Shown here: piece after piece, positions 17,932-25,643 of the stretch
Layout: every line of letters begins with the position of its first letter
Position numbering within the stretch: the first letter of the stretch is position 1
From: Streptomyces tropicalis
GTDB lineage: Bacteria > Actinomycetota > Actinomycetes > Streptomycetales > Streptomycetaceae
Reading direction: 5' to 3'
Length of the DNA: 64,000 nt
Assembly (NCBI RefSeq): GCF_029269835.1
Contig: NZ_JARJBB010000010.1
Coordinates: forward strand, 1-64,000
Translations under genes and position numbers: made by a program
The notes under the pieces: generated by a model
Databases searched by the model: none
Seen by the model: the letters and a program-made list of their open reading frames with translations, nothing else
What the model was told of the DNA's origin: nothing

Positions 17932-18478
17932 TGGACGAAAGACGCACCGTGAAGGTGTCGAAGTACCTCTCGAAACACCTGCGGCACCGGCCCGAGCGGG
18001 TCGGCCTGGTGCCGGACGAGGGAGGCTGGGCCGAGATCGACACGCTGCTCGCCGCCGCGGCCGGCCACGGCTTGCCCCTCTCCCGCGCGGAGCTGGACCA
18101 CGTGGTCGCGGCCAACGACAAGCAGCGCTTCGCGATCGAGGGCGCCCGGATCCGCGCCGGCCGGGGCCACAGCATCGACGTCGACCTGGGGCTGCCCCCG
18201 GCGACCCCTCCGCCGTACCTCTACACGGGACCGTGGCCCGCCACCTGGAGGCGATCCGGGCCGAGGGCCTGCGCCCCATGGGCCGGCACGACGTCCCCCT
18301 GTCCGCCGACCGCGCCACCGCGACCCGCGTGGGCGCCCGCCGCGGCCGTCCGGTCGTCCTGTCCGTCGACGCGCTCACGATGCACCACGACGGCCACGCC
18401 TTCCACCGCAGCGCGAACGGGGTGTGGCTGACACGGGCGGTACCGGCGCGCTGTCTGCGGTTCCCGCAGACGCACTGA
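17932..18478 (+). pseudogene. kptA: RNA 2'-phosphotransferase KptA/Tpt1, frameshifted
   Basis: KptA/Tpt1 removes a 2'-phosphate from RNA using NAD. The first frame from ATG 17932 encodes the N-terminal half (MDERRTVKVSKYLSKHLRH, with the catalytic Arg-His in LRHRP) and reads PPYLYTG. It then loses homology and stops at 18431. The C-terminal half (VARHLEAIRAEGLRPMG, HDVPLSADRATA, RRGRPVVL) is in another frame and ends at 18478. The expected YLYHGTVARHL is restored by adding one C after 18224, so a single-base deletion is the simplest explanation, either a real mutation or a sequencing error. If repaired, the product would be about 182 residues. Confidence 0.85.
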
Positions 18479-18495
18479 GGTGTCCCGCGGGTGCC

Positions 18496-19146
18496 TCAGT
18501 GCAACCGGGCGGGGGCCTCGGTGGCGATGCGCTCGAAGACCTTCTCGTCCGCCGCGAAGGCGGAGTCGCGGATGGGCCAATGGACGACGATCTCGGTGAA
18601 ACCCAGCTCCGCGTGGCGCCCCGCGAAATCGACGAAGGCGTCCAGGGAATCCAGCGGGCGGCCGCGGTCCGGGGTGAAACCGGTGAGCAGCGTCTTGTCC
18701 AGGGCGCCGACGTCGCGGTCCACGTCCGCACACGCCTTGCCCAGCTTCTCGACCTGATCCCGCGGAGCCTGCACCGACTGCTCGGGGGTGCCGGTCGCGT
18801 ACAGCTTCGGGTCGCCGGTCGTCACCCACGCCTGCCCGTGGCGCGCGGCGGACTTCAGGCCGCGCGGCCCCGTCGCGGCCACCGCGAACGGCAGCCGGGG
18901 ACGCCGGACGCAGCCCGGGATGTTGCGTGCCTCGTGCGCGCAGTAGTGCGCGCCCTCGTACGAGACGGAGTCCTCGGCGTGCAGCCGGTCGAGCAGCGGG
19001 ACGAACCCGCCGAACCGATCGGCGCGCTCGCGCGCCGTCCACGGCTCCTGACCGCTCCTCAGGAAGGTCGTGGCGTCGAAGCCGTTACCGCCCGCGCCGA
19101 TGCCCAGCGTGATCCGGCCGCCGGAGATGTCGCCCGGGGAGATCAG
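18496..19146 (-). pseudogene. C-terminal fragment of LLM-class flavin-dependent monooxygenase
   Basis: About 216 codons matching the last 70 percent of the intact paralogue at 24288-25193, from LISPGDISGGRITLGIG to the natural C-terminus; roughly three-quarters of residues agree. The family is the luciferase-like F420/FMN oxidoreductases. Homology starts abruptly at 19146, where the sequence joins an IS630-type transposase scrap. The missing N-terminal piece is found 6.2 kb away at 25393-25530 on the same strand. The gene has evidently been split by recombination and cannot give a functional enzyme from here. Confidence 0.85.
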
Positions 19147-19149
19147 TGT

Positions 19150-19429
19150 CGCGGCGGCCCTTGAACGCCTTGGCCACGTGCGCGGATGCGTAGTCCGGCA
19201 CCATCGTGCGCGGCCGGGGCTGCTGCCAGACGGGCAGAGCCCCGACACCGTCCGCCGCCAGGGACGGGGCGGCGGCCCCGCCGGGCGGCCCGGCCAGTCG
19301 GGAGCAGACGAACTCCAGCAGCACGGTCGCGTCGATCCTGCCGGAGGTGTGCTCCTACAGCAGATCAGGACGGGTGCCCACGATCAGGGCGCCCAGCACG
19401 TTGACCCGCAGGCCCCGGGTTGATCCCAG
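19150..19429 (-). mobile_element. IS630-like transposase remnant
   Basis: Read leftward, the frame encodes LRVNVLGALIVGTRPDLL, an in-frame TAG, then EHTSGRIDATVLLEFVCS and PDYASAHVAKAFKGRR. This resembles the DDE-domain core of IS630/Tc1-type transposases, where the last part is normally VLDNASAHVAKAF with its catalytic Asp. Only about 93 codons remain, with a nonsense codon and both ends missing. It abuts the split monooxygenase gene at 19150 and marks the left junction of the accessory island. Confidence 0.7.
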
Positions 19430-19870
19430 CGTTCATCTCGGTGAGTTCGGATACAGCGGCCTGTGCCATGGCGACGAAACGTGGTATCAGGGGGTGCCCA
19501 CCGTGCGTGGGATGGACGAGGTTGAGGGGGACAGTCGGCGCGTCCGGAATGGTGAGAAACGATACGAAGGCATGGATGTGCTGCCGCCCGACGAACTCAG
19601 GGACGTGTCTTCGTCCGATTCGGGACGCAGTGCCGCCTCCAGCTGCGGCAGGAGAACATGGAGTCGGTCGTAAAGGCTCTCACCAGCCGGCGTGAGGGTC
19701 ACATGCCGGGTCGTCCGTTCCAACAAACGCCGCCCAAGCAGTTCCTCCAGACGTCGGATGTTGCGACTGAGTGTCGGCTGGGACACGTTCATGCGCTTCG
19801 CTGCCCGGGTGAAGTGCTTCTCGTCCGCCAAGGCCAGGAACCCGCGCAGGTGATGCAGCTCGATGCTCAT
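19430..19870 (-). pseudogene. LysR-family regulator, internally deleted
   Basis: From ATG 19870 the frame encodes a canonical LysR winged helix-turn-helix (MSIELHHLRGFLALADEKH, QPTLSRNIRRLEELLG, RRLLERTTRHVTLT) to about residue 85. It then loses similarity and stops at 19487. A LysR-like C-terminus (FLTIPDAPTVPLNLVHP, LIPRFVAMAQAAVSEL) is present in another frame just downstream. The effector-binding middle of about 150 residues is missing, so it is a deletion derivative. The transposase scrap follows directly. Confidence 0.7.
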
Positions 19871-20164
19871 GGAGAGCAGCATATGAAGTGCCGCGAAGGC
19901 GCTCTCCGTACTGCCGTACGCCCCTCGAAGCCGCGATGACAACGCACCTGACCTCTCTCAGCGCGATTCCGGGGTAGGGCCGCCCTTGATGCTCACGACC
20001 AGGGGCAGGCCGTGGTCTGTGAGGGTTCCTCAGCTTCTCCAAGGTTCACGGGACCTCAAGGGTGGGGGCGCGCTTCGGTGGTGTGCGGGCTACTGGTCCG
20101 ACGCCGTCCCCGCGCAGAAGTGAGCGGCACCGCGTCGGACCAACTTCCCTTCACGTATGAGACT

Positions 20165-20539
20165 TCAGCCGCGGTACTCCTCGTCCTTCACGTGTTCCTG
20201 CCACTCAGTGGGGCCATCCGTGACAGCGATGTGGGTCATGAACGTGCCGGGTGCCGCGCCGTGCCAGTGTTCCTCACCCGGGTGGCAGATCACCGTGTCA
20301 CCGGCCCTGATCTCCTGGAGTTCCCCTCCTCGGGACTGCACGAGTCCCACGCCTTCCGTGACGTGCAGCACCTGGCCCGCGGGGTGCCTGTGCCAGGCAC
20401 TGTGCGAGCCGGGCGTGAACAGTACGTTGCGCACCTCGGCGTGAGCGGTGGCGCCAATGCGCGGCCACAGCCAGACATCTCCGGAGAAGCGCTCGTCGGG
20501 ACCCTTGGTCGCGTCGCCCGGGTGACGGTTGACATCCAT
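20165..20539 (-). CDS. Cupin domain protein
   Basis: A 124-residue single-domain cupin. Motif 1 is HRHPAGQVLHVTEGVG, providing two His and a Glu, and motif 2 includes HPGEEHWHGAAPG. It resembles small RmlC-like cupins found beside carboxymuconolactone decarboxylases and in stress operons; the metal and substrate are unknown. The start at 20539 follows a usable GGAGTTCAGGCC. It is the first intact gene after the broken LysR, which in many genomes would divergently control such genes. The roughly 290 bases between them show no gene. Confidence 0.82.
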   Translation of the reverse strand: MDVNRHPGDATKGPDERFSGDVWLWPRIGATAHAEVRNVLFTPGSHSAWHRHPAGQVLHVTEGVGLVQSRGGELQEIRAGDTVICHPGEEHWHGAAPGTFMTHIAVTDGPTEWQEHVKDEEYRG

Positions 20540-20632
20540 GGCCTGAACTCCTTCACGGTTGATCGATCATGGTTGGTGATGGGCAAGAGGGGCCGGAGCG
20601 TTCCGTGCTCGACGGGCAGCGCGCAGACGGGT

Positions 20633-22084
20633 TCAGTGCTTGGCGGCGGCCTCGCCCGCTCCGTTCTTCCCCGCCAGCACGATCAGCCCGGAGGCGGAGA
20701 CCGAGAGCACTGCCAGAACGGCACTGGTGGTGTCGAACGCGTCCTGCGGTGCCCGGCCGCGTGCGGCGAGGCCCAGGTACACGGTGCCGAAGACAGCCAC
20801 GCCCAAAGTCCCGCCAACCTGCAGCGTCGTGTTGAACAGGCCGCTCACATCGGGGGCGAAACGGGCTTCGACGGATTCGGTCAGATGAGTCAGGGTGCCG
20901 CTGAATGCCGCACCGTAGCCGATGCCGCCGATTCCAAGCAGGACAGTCAGCCAGATGGTGCTCCGGGCGCCGGCTGCCGCCCCGGCAAAGGCGATCGCCA
21001 TCAGGAGCCCTCCCGTTGGTGCGGCAAGCCTCCTGACGCGCGCCGGCAGTCGGCCGAGGACCGGACCGACCAGGGCGAACGTCGCCACCCAGGCGATGGG
21101 AACCACGCCGGAGTAGGCTGCGCTCCGGCCGAGCCCCTGCTGCAGGTAGAGGGCCAGGACGAACAGGAGCGCGAAGTAGCCGGCGCGGGTCGCGGCCTGG
21201 GACACCAGCGCGAGGGCCACGCGCCTGCGGGCGAGCAGCGCAACGTTCATCAATGGACTGCCCCCGCGGCGGGCGATGCCCTGCTCGACCCTGGCGAATA
21301 AGACGAACGCCGGCAGGGAGCCGGCCAGGCAGAGCCACGTCCACAGCGGCCAGCCCTCGTCCCCTCCGAGCACCAGAGGTGTCACCAGCAGGAAGAGGCT
21401 GAGCGACAGAAGTCCGACGCCGCGCATGTCGAGCTTCTTGTCCCGTGCGGTCTCGTCGTCGGGCAGGAAGGCGAACGAGGTGATCAGCAGAACGATGCCG
21501 ATCGGCACATTGATCAGGAAGATCGGCCGCCAGCCGGTACCCAGGATGTCTGCCTGCACCAGGATGCCGCCAAGGGCCTGGCCGATGACGGAGCTGACCC
21601 CGAGGACGCCGGTGTACGCGCCCAGGGCTCGCCGTCGGGCGGCGCCATCGAAGTTGACCTGGATGCTCGTCAGGACCTGCGAGACCATCAGGGCCGCCCC
21701 GATGCCTTGCACGACACGCGTGCCCACCAGAGTGGCGCTGTCGGGCGCGAGCCCGCAGGCGAGCGAGGACAGCGTGAAGACGGCGAGGCCCCACAGATAG
21801 GCCCGCCGTCGGCCGCGGATCTCGCCCAACCGGGCACTGGTGATGAGCAGCATGGCGTACGCGAGCGTGTATCCCGAGACGATGAGTTCCAGTTCGCCGC
21901 CTGATGCGTGAAGGCGATCGCGGATCGAGGGGATCGCGACGTTGACCACCGCGATGTCCACGTTCCCGAGGAACATCCCGCCCAGCAGCGAGGCGAGCAT
22001 CAGGCCTTGCCGCGTTCCGTGCCGCGCCGACGACCCTTGACGCATGCCGGTTTGCGTCGACCCGTGTGCAACTGACGTGTTCAA
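20633..22084 (-). CDS. DHA2-family MFS drug exporter (EmrB/QacA type)
   Basis: A 483-residue protein with about 14 predicted helices, the DHA2 arrangement. Motif A appears as SARLGEIRGRRRAYLWG after helix 2, and motif C as GVSSVIGQALGG in helix 5. A TTG start at 22084 is proposed because CCAGGAG lies 8 bases upstream; an in-frame GTG at 22093 overlaps that site. Proteins of this family expel drugs by proton antiport. The promoter carries an 18-base palindrome shared with the tetR gene 1.8 kb away, so it is probably repressed by that regulator. Confidence 0.9.
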   Translation of the reverse strand: MNTSVAHGSTQTGMRQGSSARHGTRQGLMLASLLGGMFLGNVDIAVVNVAIPSIRDRLHASGGELELIVSGYTLAYAMLLITSARLGEIRGRRRAYLWGLAVFTLSSLACGLAPDSATLVGTRVVQGIGAALMVSQVLTSIQVNFDGAARRRALGAYTGVLGVSSVIGQALGGILVQADILGTGWRPIFLINVPIGIVLLITSFAFLPDDETARDKKLDMRGVGLLSLSLFLLVTPLVLGGDEGWPLWTWLCLAGSLPAFVLFARVEQGIARRGGSPLMNVALLARRRVALALVSQAATRAGYFALLFVLALYLQQGLGRSAAYSGVVPIAWVATFALVGPVLGRLPARVRRLAAPTGGLLMAIAFAGAAAGARSTIWLTVLLGIGGIGYGAAFSGTLTHLTESVEARFAPDVSGLFNTTLQVGGTLGVAVFGTVYLGLAARGRAPQDAFDTTSAVLAVLSVSASGLIVLAGKNGAGEAAAKH

Positions 22085-22102
22085 GGAATCCACTCCTGGA
22101 GT

Positions 22103-22120
22103 GTAACTACTAGTAGGTAC
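22103..22120. promoter_or_regulatory. Probable TetR operator upstream of the DHA2 exporter
   Basis: GTACCTACTAGTAGTTAC on the minus strand is a near-perfect 18-base palindrome (one mismatched pair), 19 bases before the proposed start. Fifteen of 18 positions match the sequence upstream of tetR at 23927-23944. Confidence 0.7.
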
Positions 22121-22226
22121 AGTCGCAATCCGCGCCGCGCGGCTACCGGCCGGTCCGCCGAAAACGGCGGAGCCGGGGCCCGAACCGGCCCCGGCCCCGT
22201 TCCGGGAAGCGCTAGACCGCGTCCCG

Positions 22227-23348
22227 TTGCACAAGAAGTTCGGGTGGAGTCCGGTGCGGATGGGGTCCGTCCTGGCCGTGTACTGGCTGGCGTCCCTGTC
22301 CGGTGCCTTCCTCAGCAAGCGGGCCGCGCTGCCCCGAGTGTTGGAACGCACGCTGGCCGTCGCGCTCTTCGGCACCTGCCTGGGGCTGCTCGCGGCGGCG
22401 GCGGCGCCCGTTGTGGGCCTGTGGGTCAGCTCGGTGGTCGGGGGCGCGGCCTACGGTTATACCCAGCCACACACCAATGCCCTGCTCATGCGGCGGTGCC
22501 CGCCCAAGCTGCGCGCGTTCGCCTTCGGCCTGAAGCAAGCCGCGGTGCCGGCCGCCGCCTTGCTGGCAAGTGGAGCAGTGCCCCTGCTGGCCGGACCGGT
22601 CGGCTGGCGCATGGTGTTCATCGCTGCCGCAGTGCCGTGCAGCATGGGCGGCGTTCTGCTCGCGCGGACAGGGCTCACCGACGGACCCTCTGTGGCCACC
22701 GACCGGGGTCGCGACGTGCCCCTGCGCAGGGACGCCTATCTGGTAGCTCTCAGCTCCGCCGGATTCTTCGGCGCGATGGTGGGAAACGGGCTGGGCGGCT
22801 TCCTGGTGCTCGGGCTGACAACAGGGGGAGCGTCGCTGTCGGTCGCCAGCACGGTGGCGACCGCGGGAGCCGCGCTCAACATCGTGATCCGTCTTGCCGC
22901 GGGCTGGCTTGTCGGCCGGATGCCCCGTGTGGCATGGAGGGCGCTGACGGGTTTGTTCATCGCCGGTGCGGCGGGTACTGCGCTTCTGACCCAACCGGAC
23001 CTCACGGTGATCGCGGTGGGTGCTCTGCTCGCCTACGGCGGTGGCTGGGGTTGGGCGGGCCTCCTGCACTACGTCATCGGACTGCCCTACACCGGCTGGG
23101 AGCAACGGGCCACGGCATACAGCCAGATGGGGGTCTCCTTGGGAGCCGCGTCCGGGCCGCTGGTATGTGGCCTGCTGTTCACCGCCGTGAGCCCCATCGC
23201 CGCTTGGTGGGCTCTGACCGTGGCCGGAACAGTCGCTGCTGCCTGCGTACTCTTCGCCCGGATGCACATCCCGCCACAACAGGACGGCACAGCGGCCCAC
23301 TTGCCGGTGGCGCCGAGAGACACGGTCGAGATGGCCGGTCAGCCCTGA
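22227..23348 (+). CDS. MFS transporter, probably lacking its first helix
   Basis: The open frame gives 373 residues from a TTG at 22227, beginning HKKFGWSPVRMGSVLAVYW. That region normally follows the first transmembrane helix in MFS carriers. I count eleven helices, and no helix-coding sequence is available upstream before the divergent exporter promoter. There is no clear ribosome-binding site. It is likely a 5'-truncated gene, though the frame stays intact for over 1.1 kb. It converges on tetR with a 10-base overlap of 3' ends. The substrate is unknown. Confidence 0.7.
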   Translation: MHKKFGWSPVRMGSVLAVYWLASLSGAFLSKRAALPRVLERTLAVALFGTCLGLLAAAAAPVVGLWVSSVVGGAAYGYTQPHTNALLMRRCPPKLRAFAFGLKQAAVPAAALLASGAVPLLAGPVGWRMVFIAAAVPCSMGGVLLARTGLTDGPSVATDRGRDVPLRRDAYLVALSSAGFFGAMVGNGLGGFLVLGLTTGGASLSVASTVATAGAALNIVIRLAAGWLVGRMPRVAWRALTGLFIAGAAGTALLTQPDLTVIAVGALLAYGGGWGWAGLLHYVIGLPYTGWEQRATAYSQMGVSLGAASGPLVCGLLFTAVSPIAAWWALTVAGTVAAACVLFARMHIPPQQDGTAAHLPVAPRDTVEMAGQP

Positions 23349-23917
23349 CCGGAGCTGACCACGAGACTCGCCACAACCTGCTTCGCACCGGCGACAGCCC
23401 GGCGGAACGCCGCAGGATCCTGATGGGCGCGTGCCAGAACGTAGCCGCCCTGGACCGTCGCCATGATCAGTGATGCCATCACGTCCGGGTCGGTGTCGGG
23501 CCGAAACTCACCTGCGCGCACCCCCTCGGCGAGTACCGCGGACAGGCGGTCACCGAGCCACGTGAAGAAGTCCGCCGTAGTCACACGAAGGCCATCGTCG
23601 GCGACGATCTCGTAGTCCTGGGCCAATCGCCCCATGCGACAGCCTGCGAGCGGGTCGCGTTCCAGATCAAGAAAGGCATGGACACGAGCGACGGCCGACT
23701 CCTCCCCGGCCAGTGCGTCCTCCGTACGGGAGCGAAGTTGATCGCTCATGTGTTCCATGGCCGCGGCTGCCAGCTCCGCCTTGCCGGAGAAGTGGTGATA
23801 CATGCTCCCCTGGCCCGCGTGCGCGCGCTCCAAGATCATGGCTGGGCTGGTGCCTGTGTACCCCCGCTCCCACAGCAGCTCGGCAGCGGCGCGGGTCAAT
23901 GCCTCCTTCTTGCTCAT
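23339..23917 (-). CDS. TetR-family transcriptional repressor
   Basis: A 192-residue regulator. The helix-turn-helix spans residues 8-50, ALTRAAAELLWERGYTG and GQGSMYHHFSGKAEL. The remainder is a helical ligand-binding domain of the TetR C-terminal type with CRMGRLAQD. The start at 23917 (MSKKEAL) follows GAGGG. A palindrome-like sequence 10 bases upstream matches the operator of the DHA2 exporter, indicating autoregulation and control of the exporter. Confidence 0.9.
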   Translation of the reverse strand: MSKKEALTRAAAELLWERGYTGTSPAMILERAHAGQGSMYHHFSGKAELAAAAMEHMSDQLRSRTEDALAGEESAVARVHAFLDLERDPLAGCRMGRLAQDYEIVADDGLRVTTADFFTWLGDRLSAVLAEGVRAGEFRPDTDPDVMASLIMATVQGGYVLARAHQDPAAFRRAVAGAKQVVASLVVSSGQG

Positions 23918-23926
23918 GCCCTCATT

Positions 23927-23944
23927 GTACCTACCACTCGTTAC
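23927..23944. promoter_or_regulatory. Probable TetR autoregulatory operator
   Basis: GTACCTACCACTCGTTAC lies 10 bases upstream of the tetR start and matches the exporter operator at 22103-22120 in 15 of 18 positions. Arm ends GTA(C)C and GTTAC are conserved while the centre diverges, as expected for a TetR site. Confidence 0.65.
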
Positions 23945-24287
23945 ATAACCACCGACAAGGCCATGCCGGAGCTGCGTCACCGGTCAGGCGACCCGGTCGT
24001 CGCGGCTTCACCCGATGACTACGGCTGCACCCGCCCTATCCGCGACCACCGTCTCGCCGACGCGCTCCGATCCGAGGCGGTCTCCTCCCTGAACGCCCCC
24101 CGGAGCCTGCCGCCACTGCGGCTCCGTCGGTGATCAGCCCGGCGCTGGAGGGCGGGCGTCGGCTCCGTCGAGCGTTGCTGGAGCAGTCTTGCCAGACAGG
24201 GGAAGCAGGATCCGATTCTCAGCGGGATGGAGCACACGATCTGCGGCTTTCCCGGACTCATCGCGCAGCCACGTAGGCTTCTGAGTC
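23945..24287. other. Intergenic gap between tetR and the intact monooxygenase
   Basis: I see no gene in these 343 bases. Short open frames on both strands lack homology and ribosome-binding sites. The stretch must hold the promoter of the downstream monooxygenase. Confidence 0.4.
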
Positions 24288-25193
24288 ATGAGTCTGCGTC
24301 TGAGCACCGTGATCCTCCCCTACCGCCGCTGGCATGAGGGGAGCCGCGAGGCATGGCAGCGCGCCGAACAACTCGGCTTCCACACCGCGTACACCTACGA
24401 CCACCTGTCCTGGCGCGTTCCGTTCCGTGACGGGCCGTGGTTCGGCGCCGTGCCAACGCTGACTGCCGCTGCCGGCGTCACTGAGCGTATGCGTCTGGGC
24501 ACGCTCGTCACGTCGCCCAATTTCCGACACCCGGTGACCCTCGCCAAGGAGCTGATCTCCCTGGACGACATGTCCGGCGGCCGGATCACCCTCGGCATCG
24601 GCGCGGGCGGTACGGGCTTCGACGCCACCGCGCTCGGCCAGGAGCCGTGGACCCCACGGGAGCGGGCCAACCGGCTCGCGGAGTTCGTGCCGCTGCTCGA
24701 CCGGCTACTGACCGAGGACTCGGTGTCGTTCGAGGGCGACTTCTACTCGGCGCACGAGGCGCGCAACATCCCCGGCTGCGTGCAGCGCCCCCGGCTGCCC
24801 TTCGCGGTGGCGGCCACCGGCCCACGCGGGCTGCGGCTCGCCGCTCGGCACGGACAGGCGTGGGTGACCACCGGCGACCCCAAGCTGTACGAGAACGGCA
24901 CGTCCGAACAGTCGATCCAAGCCATCCGCGGACAGGTCGAGAAGCTGGCCGACGCCTGCGCCGAGATCGGGCGCGACGTGGCCGCCATGGACAAGATCCT
25001 GCTCACCGGTTTCACCCCGGACCGCGATCGGCCACTGGAGTCGCTCGACGCGTTCGTGGACTTCGCGGGCCGGCACCGGGAGCTGGGCTTCACCGAGATC
25101 GTGATCCACTGGCCCATCCCCGACACGTACTTCGCCGCCGACGAGAAGGTCTTCGAGCAGATCGCCATGGAAGCCTCGGCCCAGCTGGGCTGA
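24288..25193 (+). CDS. LLM-class flavin/F420-dependent oxidoreductase (intact paralogue)
   Basis: A 301-residue luciferase-like TIM-barrel protein. It shows GFHTAYTYDHLSW, MRLGTLVTSPNFRHP, SGGRITLGIGAGGTGFD and FAVAATGPRGLRLAARHGQAWVT, the flavin and substrate-lining segments of the family. It is complete, unlike the split paralogue whose halves lie at 18496-19146 and 25393-25530 on the opposite strand. Whether the cofactor is FMN or F420 cannot be settled from sequence; actinobacterial members often use F420. Confidence 0.9.
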   Translation: MSLRLSTVILPYRRWHEGSREAWQRAEQLGFHTAYTYDHLSWRVPFRDGPWFGAVPTLTAAAGVTERMRLGTLVTSPNFRHPVTLAKELISLDDMSGGRITLGIGAGGTGFDATALGQEPWTPRERANRLAEFVPLLDRLLTEDSVSFEGDFYSAHEARNIPGCVQRPRLPFAVAATGPRGLRLAARHGQAWVTTGDPKLYENGTSEQSIQAIRGQVEKLADACAEIGRDVAAMDKILLTGFTPDRDRPLESLDAFVDFAGRHRELGFTEIVIHWPIPDTYFAADEKVFEQIAMEASAQLG

Positions 25194-25392
25194 GTTGGCA
25201 CCTCCTGAGCGCTGCTCGTCCGACCGAGGCGATCTCGGCAGGTCGGCGGCCGAACCGCCCCGCTGGACGGCCGGGCCCCGTCGCGCGACCACTGAGCCGC
25301 AGGCATCGTTCGGACTGTTCCCGCCGACACGTGGTCGAGTCGGCGGGGCGGGTCTGTTTCCCTGGTCGGGATGCGGTGGGCGAGAAAGGCTT

Positions 25393-25530
25393 GACTGAGG
25401 TCACGAGCGTTCCCAGACGCATGCTCCGGGTGACGGCCGCGGCGGCGGTCAGGGTGGGGACGGCGCCGAGCCGGGGTCCGTCGCAAAAGCTCCGCCAGGA
25501 CAGCTGGTCGTACGTGTACGCCGCGTGGAA
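25393..25530 (-). pseudogene. N-terminal fragment of the split LLM monooxygenase
   Basis: Forty-six codons read FHAAYTYDQLSW, then GAVPTLTAAAAVTRSM and RLGTLVTSV. They match residues 30 to 77 of the intact paralogue and end just 13 codons before the point where the C-terminal fragment at 19146 resumes. Upstream residues are no longer recognisable. Strand and order fit one ancestral gene interrupted by the 6.2 kb between. Confidence 0.8.
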
Positions 25531-25643
25531 GCGTACGGCGGTGCCCGGCGGACCCGAGCGGGGCGGGGCCCCGCACCGCCGCTGCCGGCGGCGCCCCTTC
25601 GCTCACGCGACGGCGGGCGGGAGCGGGGTGCGGCCCGGCCCCT

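Noticed and set aside
19943..20164. Peptide DHGLPLVVSIKGG on the minus strand as a second transposase remnant
   Set aside because: It faintly resembles IS5-type transposases but is too short to separate from chance.
22154..22171. Hairpin TCCGCCG-AAAA-CGGCGGA as a terminator
   Set aside because: It is only 7 bp, sits between divergent genes and has no upstream transcript to end.
24288..25193. The monooxygenase island as a secondary-metabolite gene cluster
   Set aside because: No polyketide, peptide or terpene synthase is present; the content is efflux, regulation and small enzymes.
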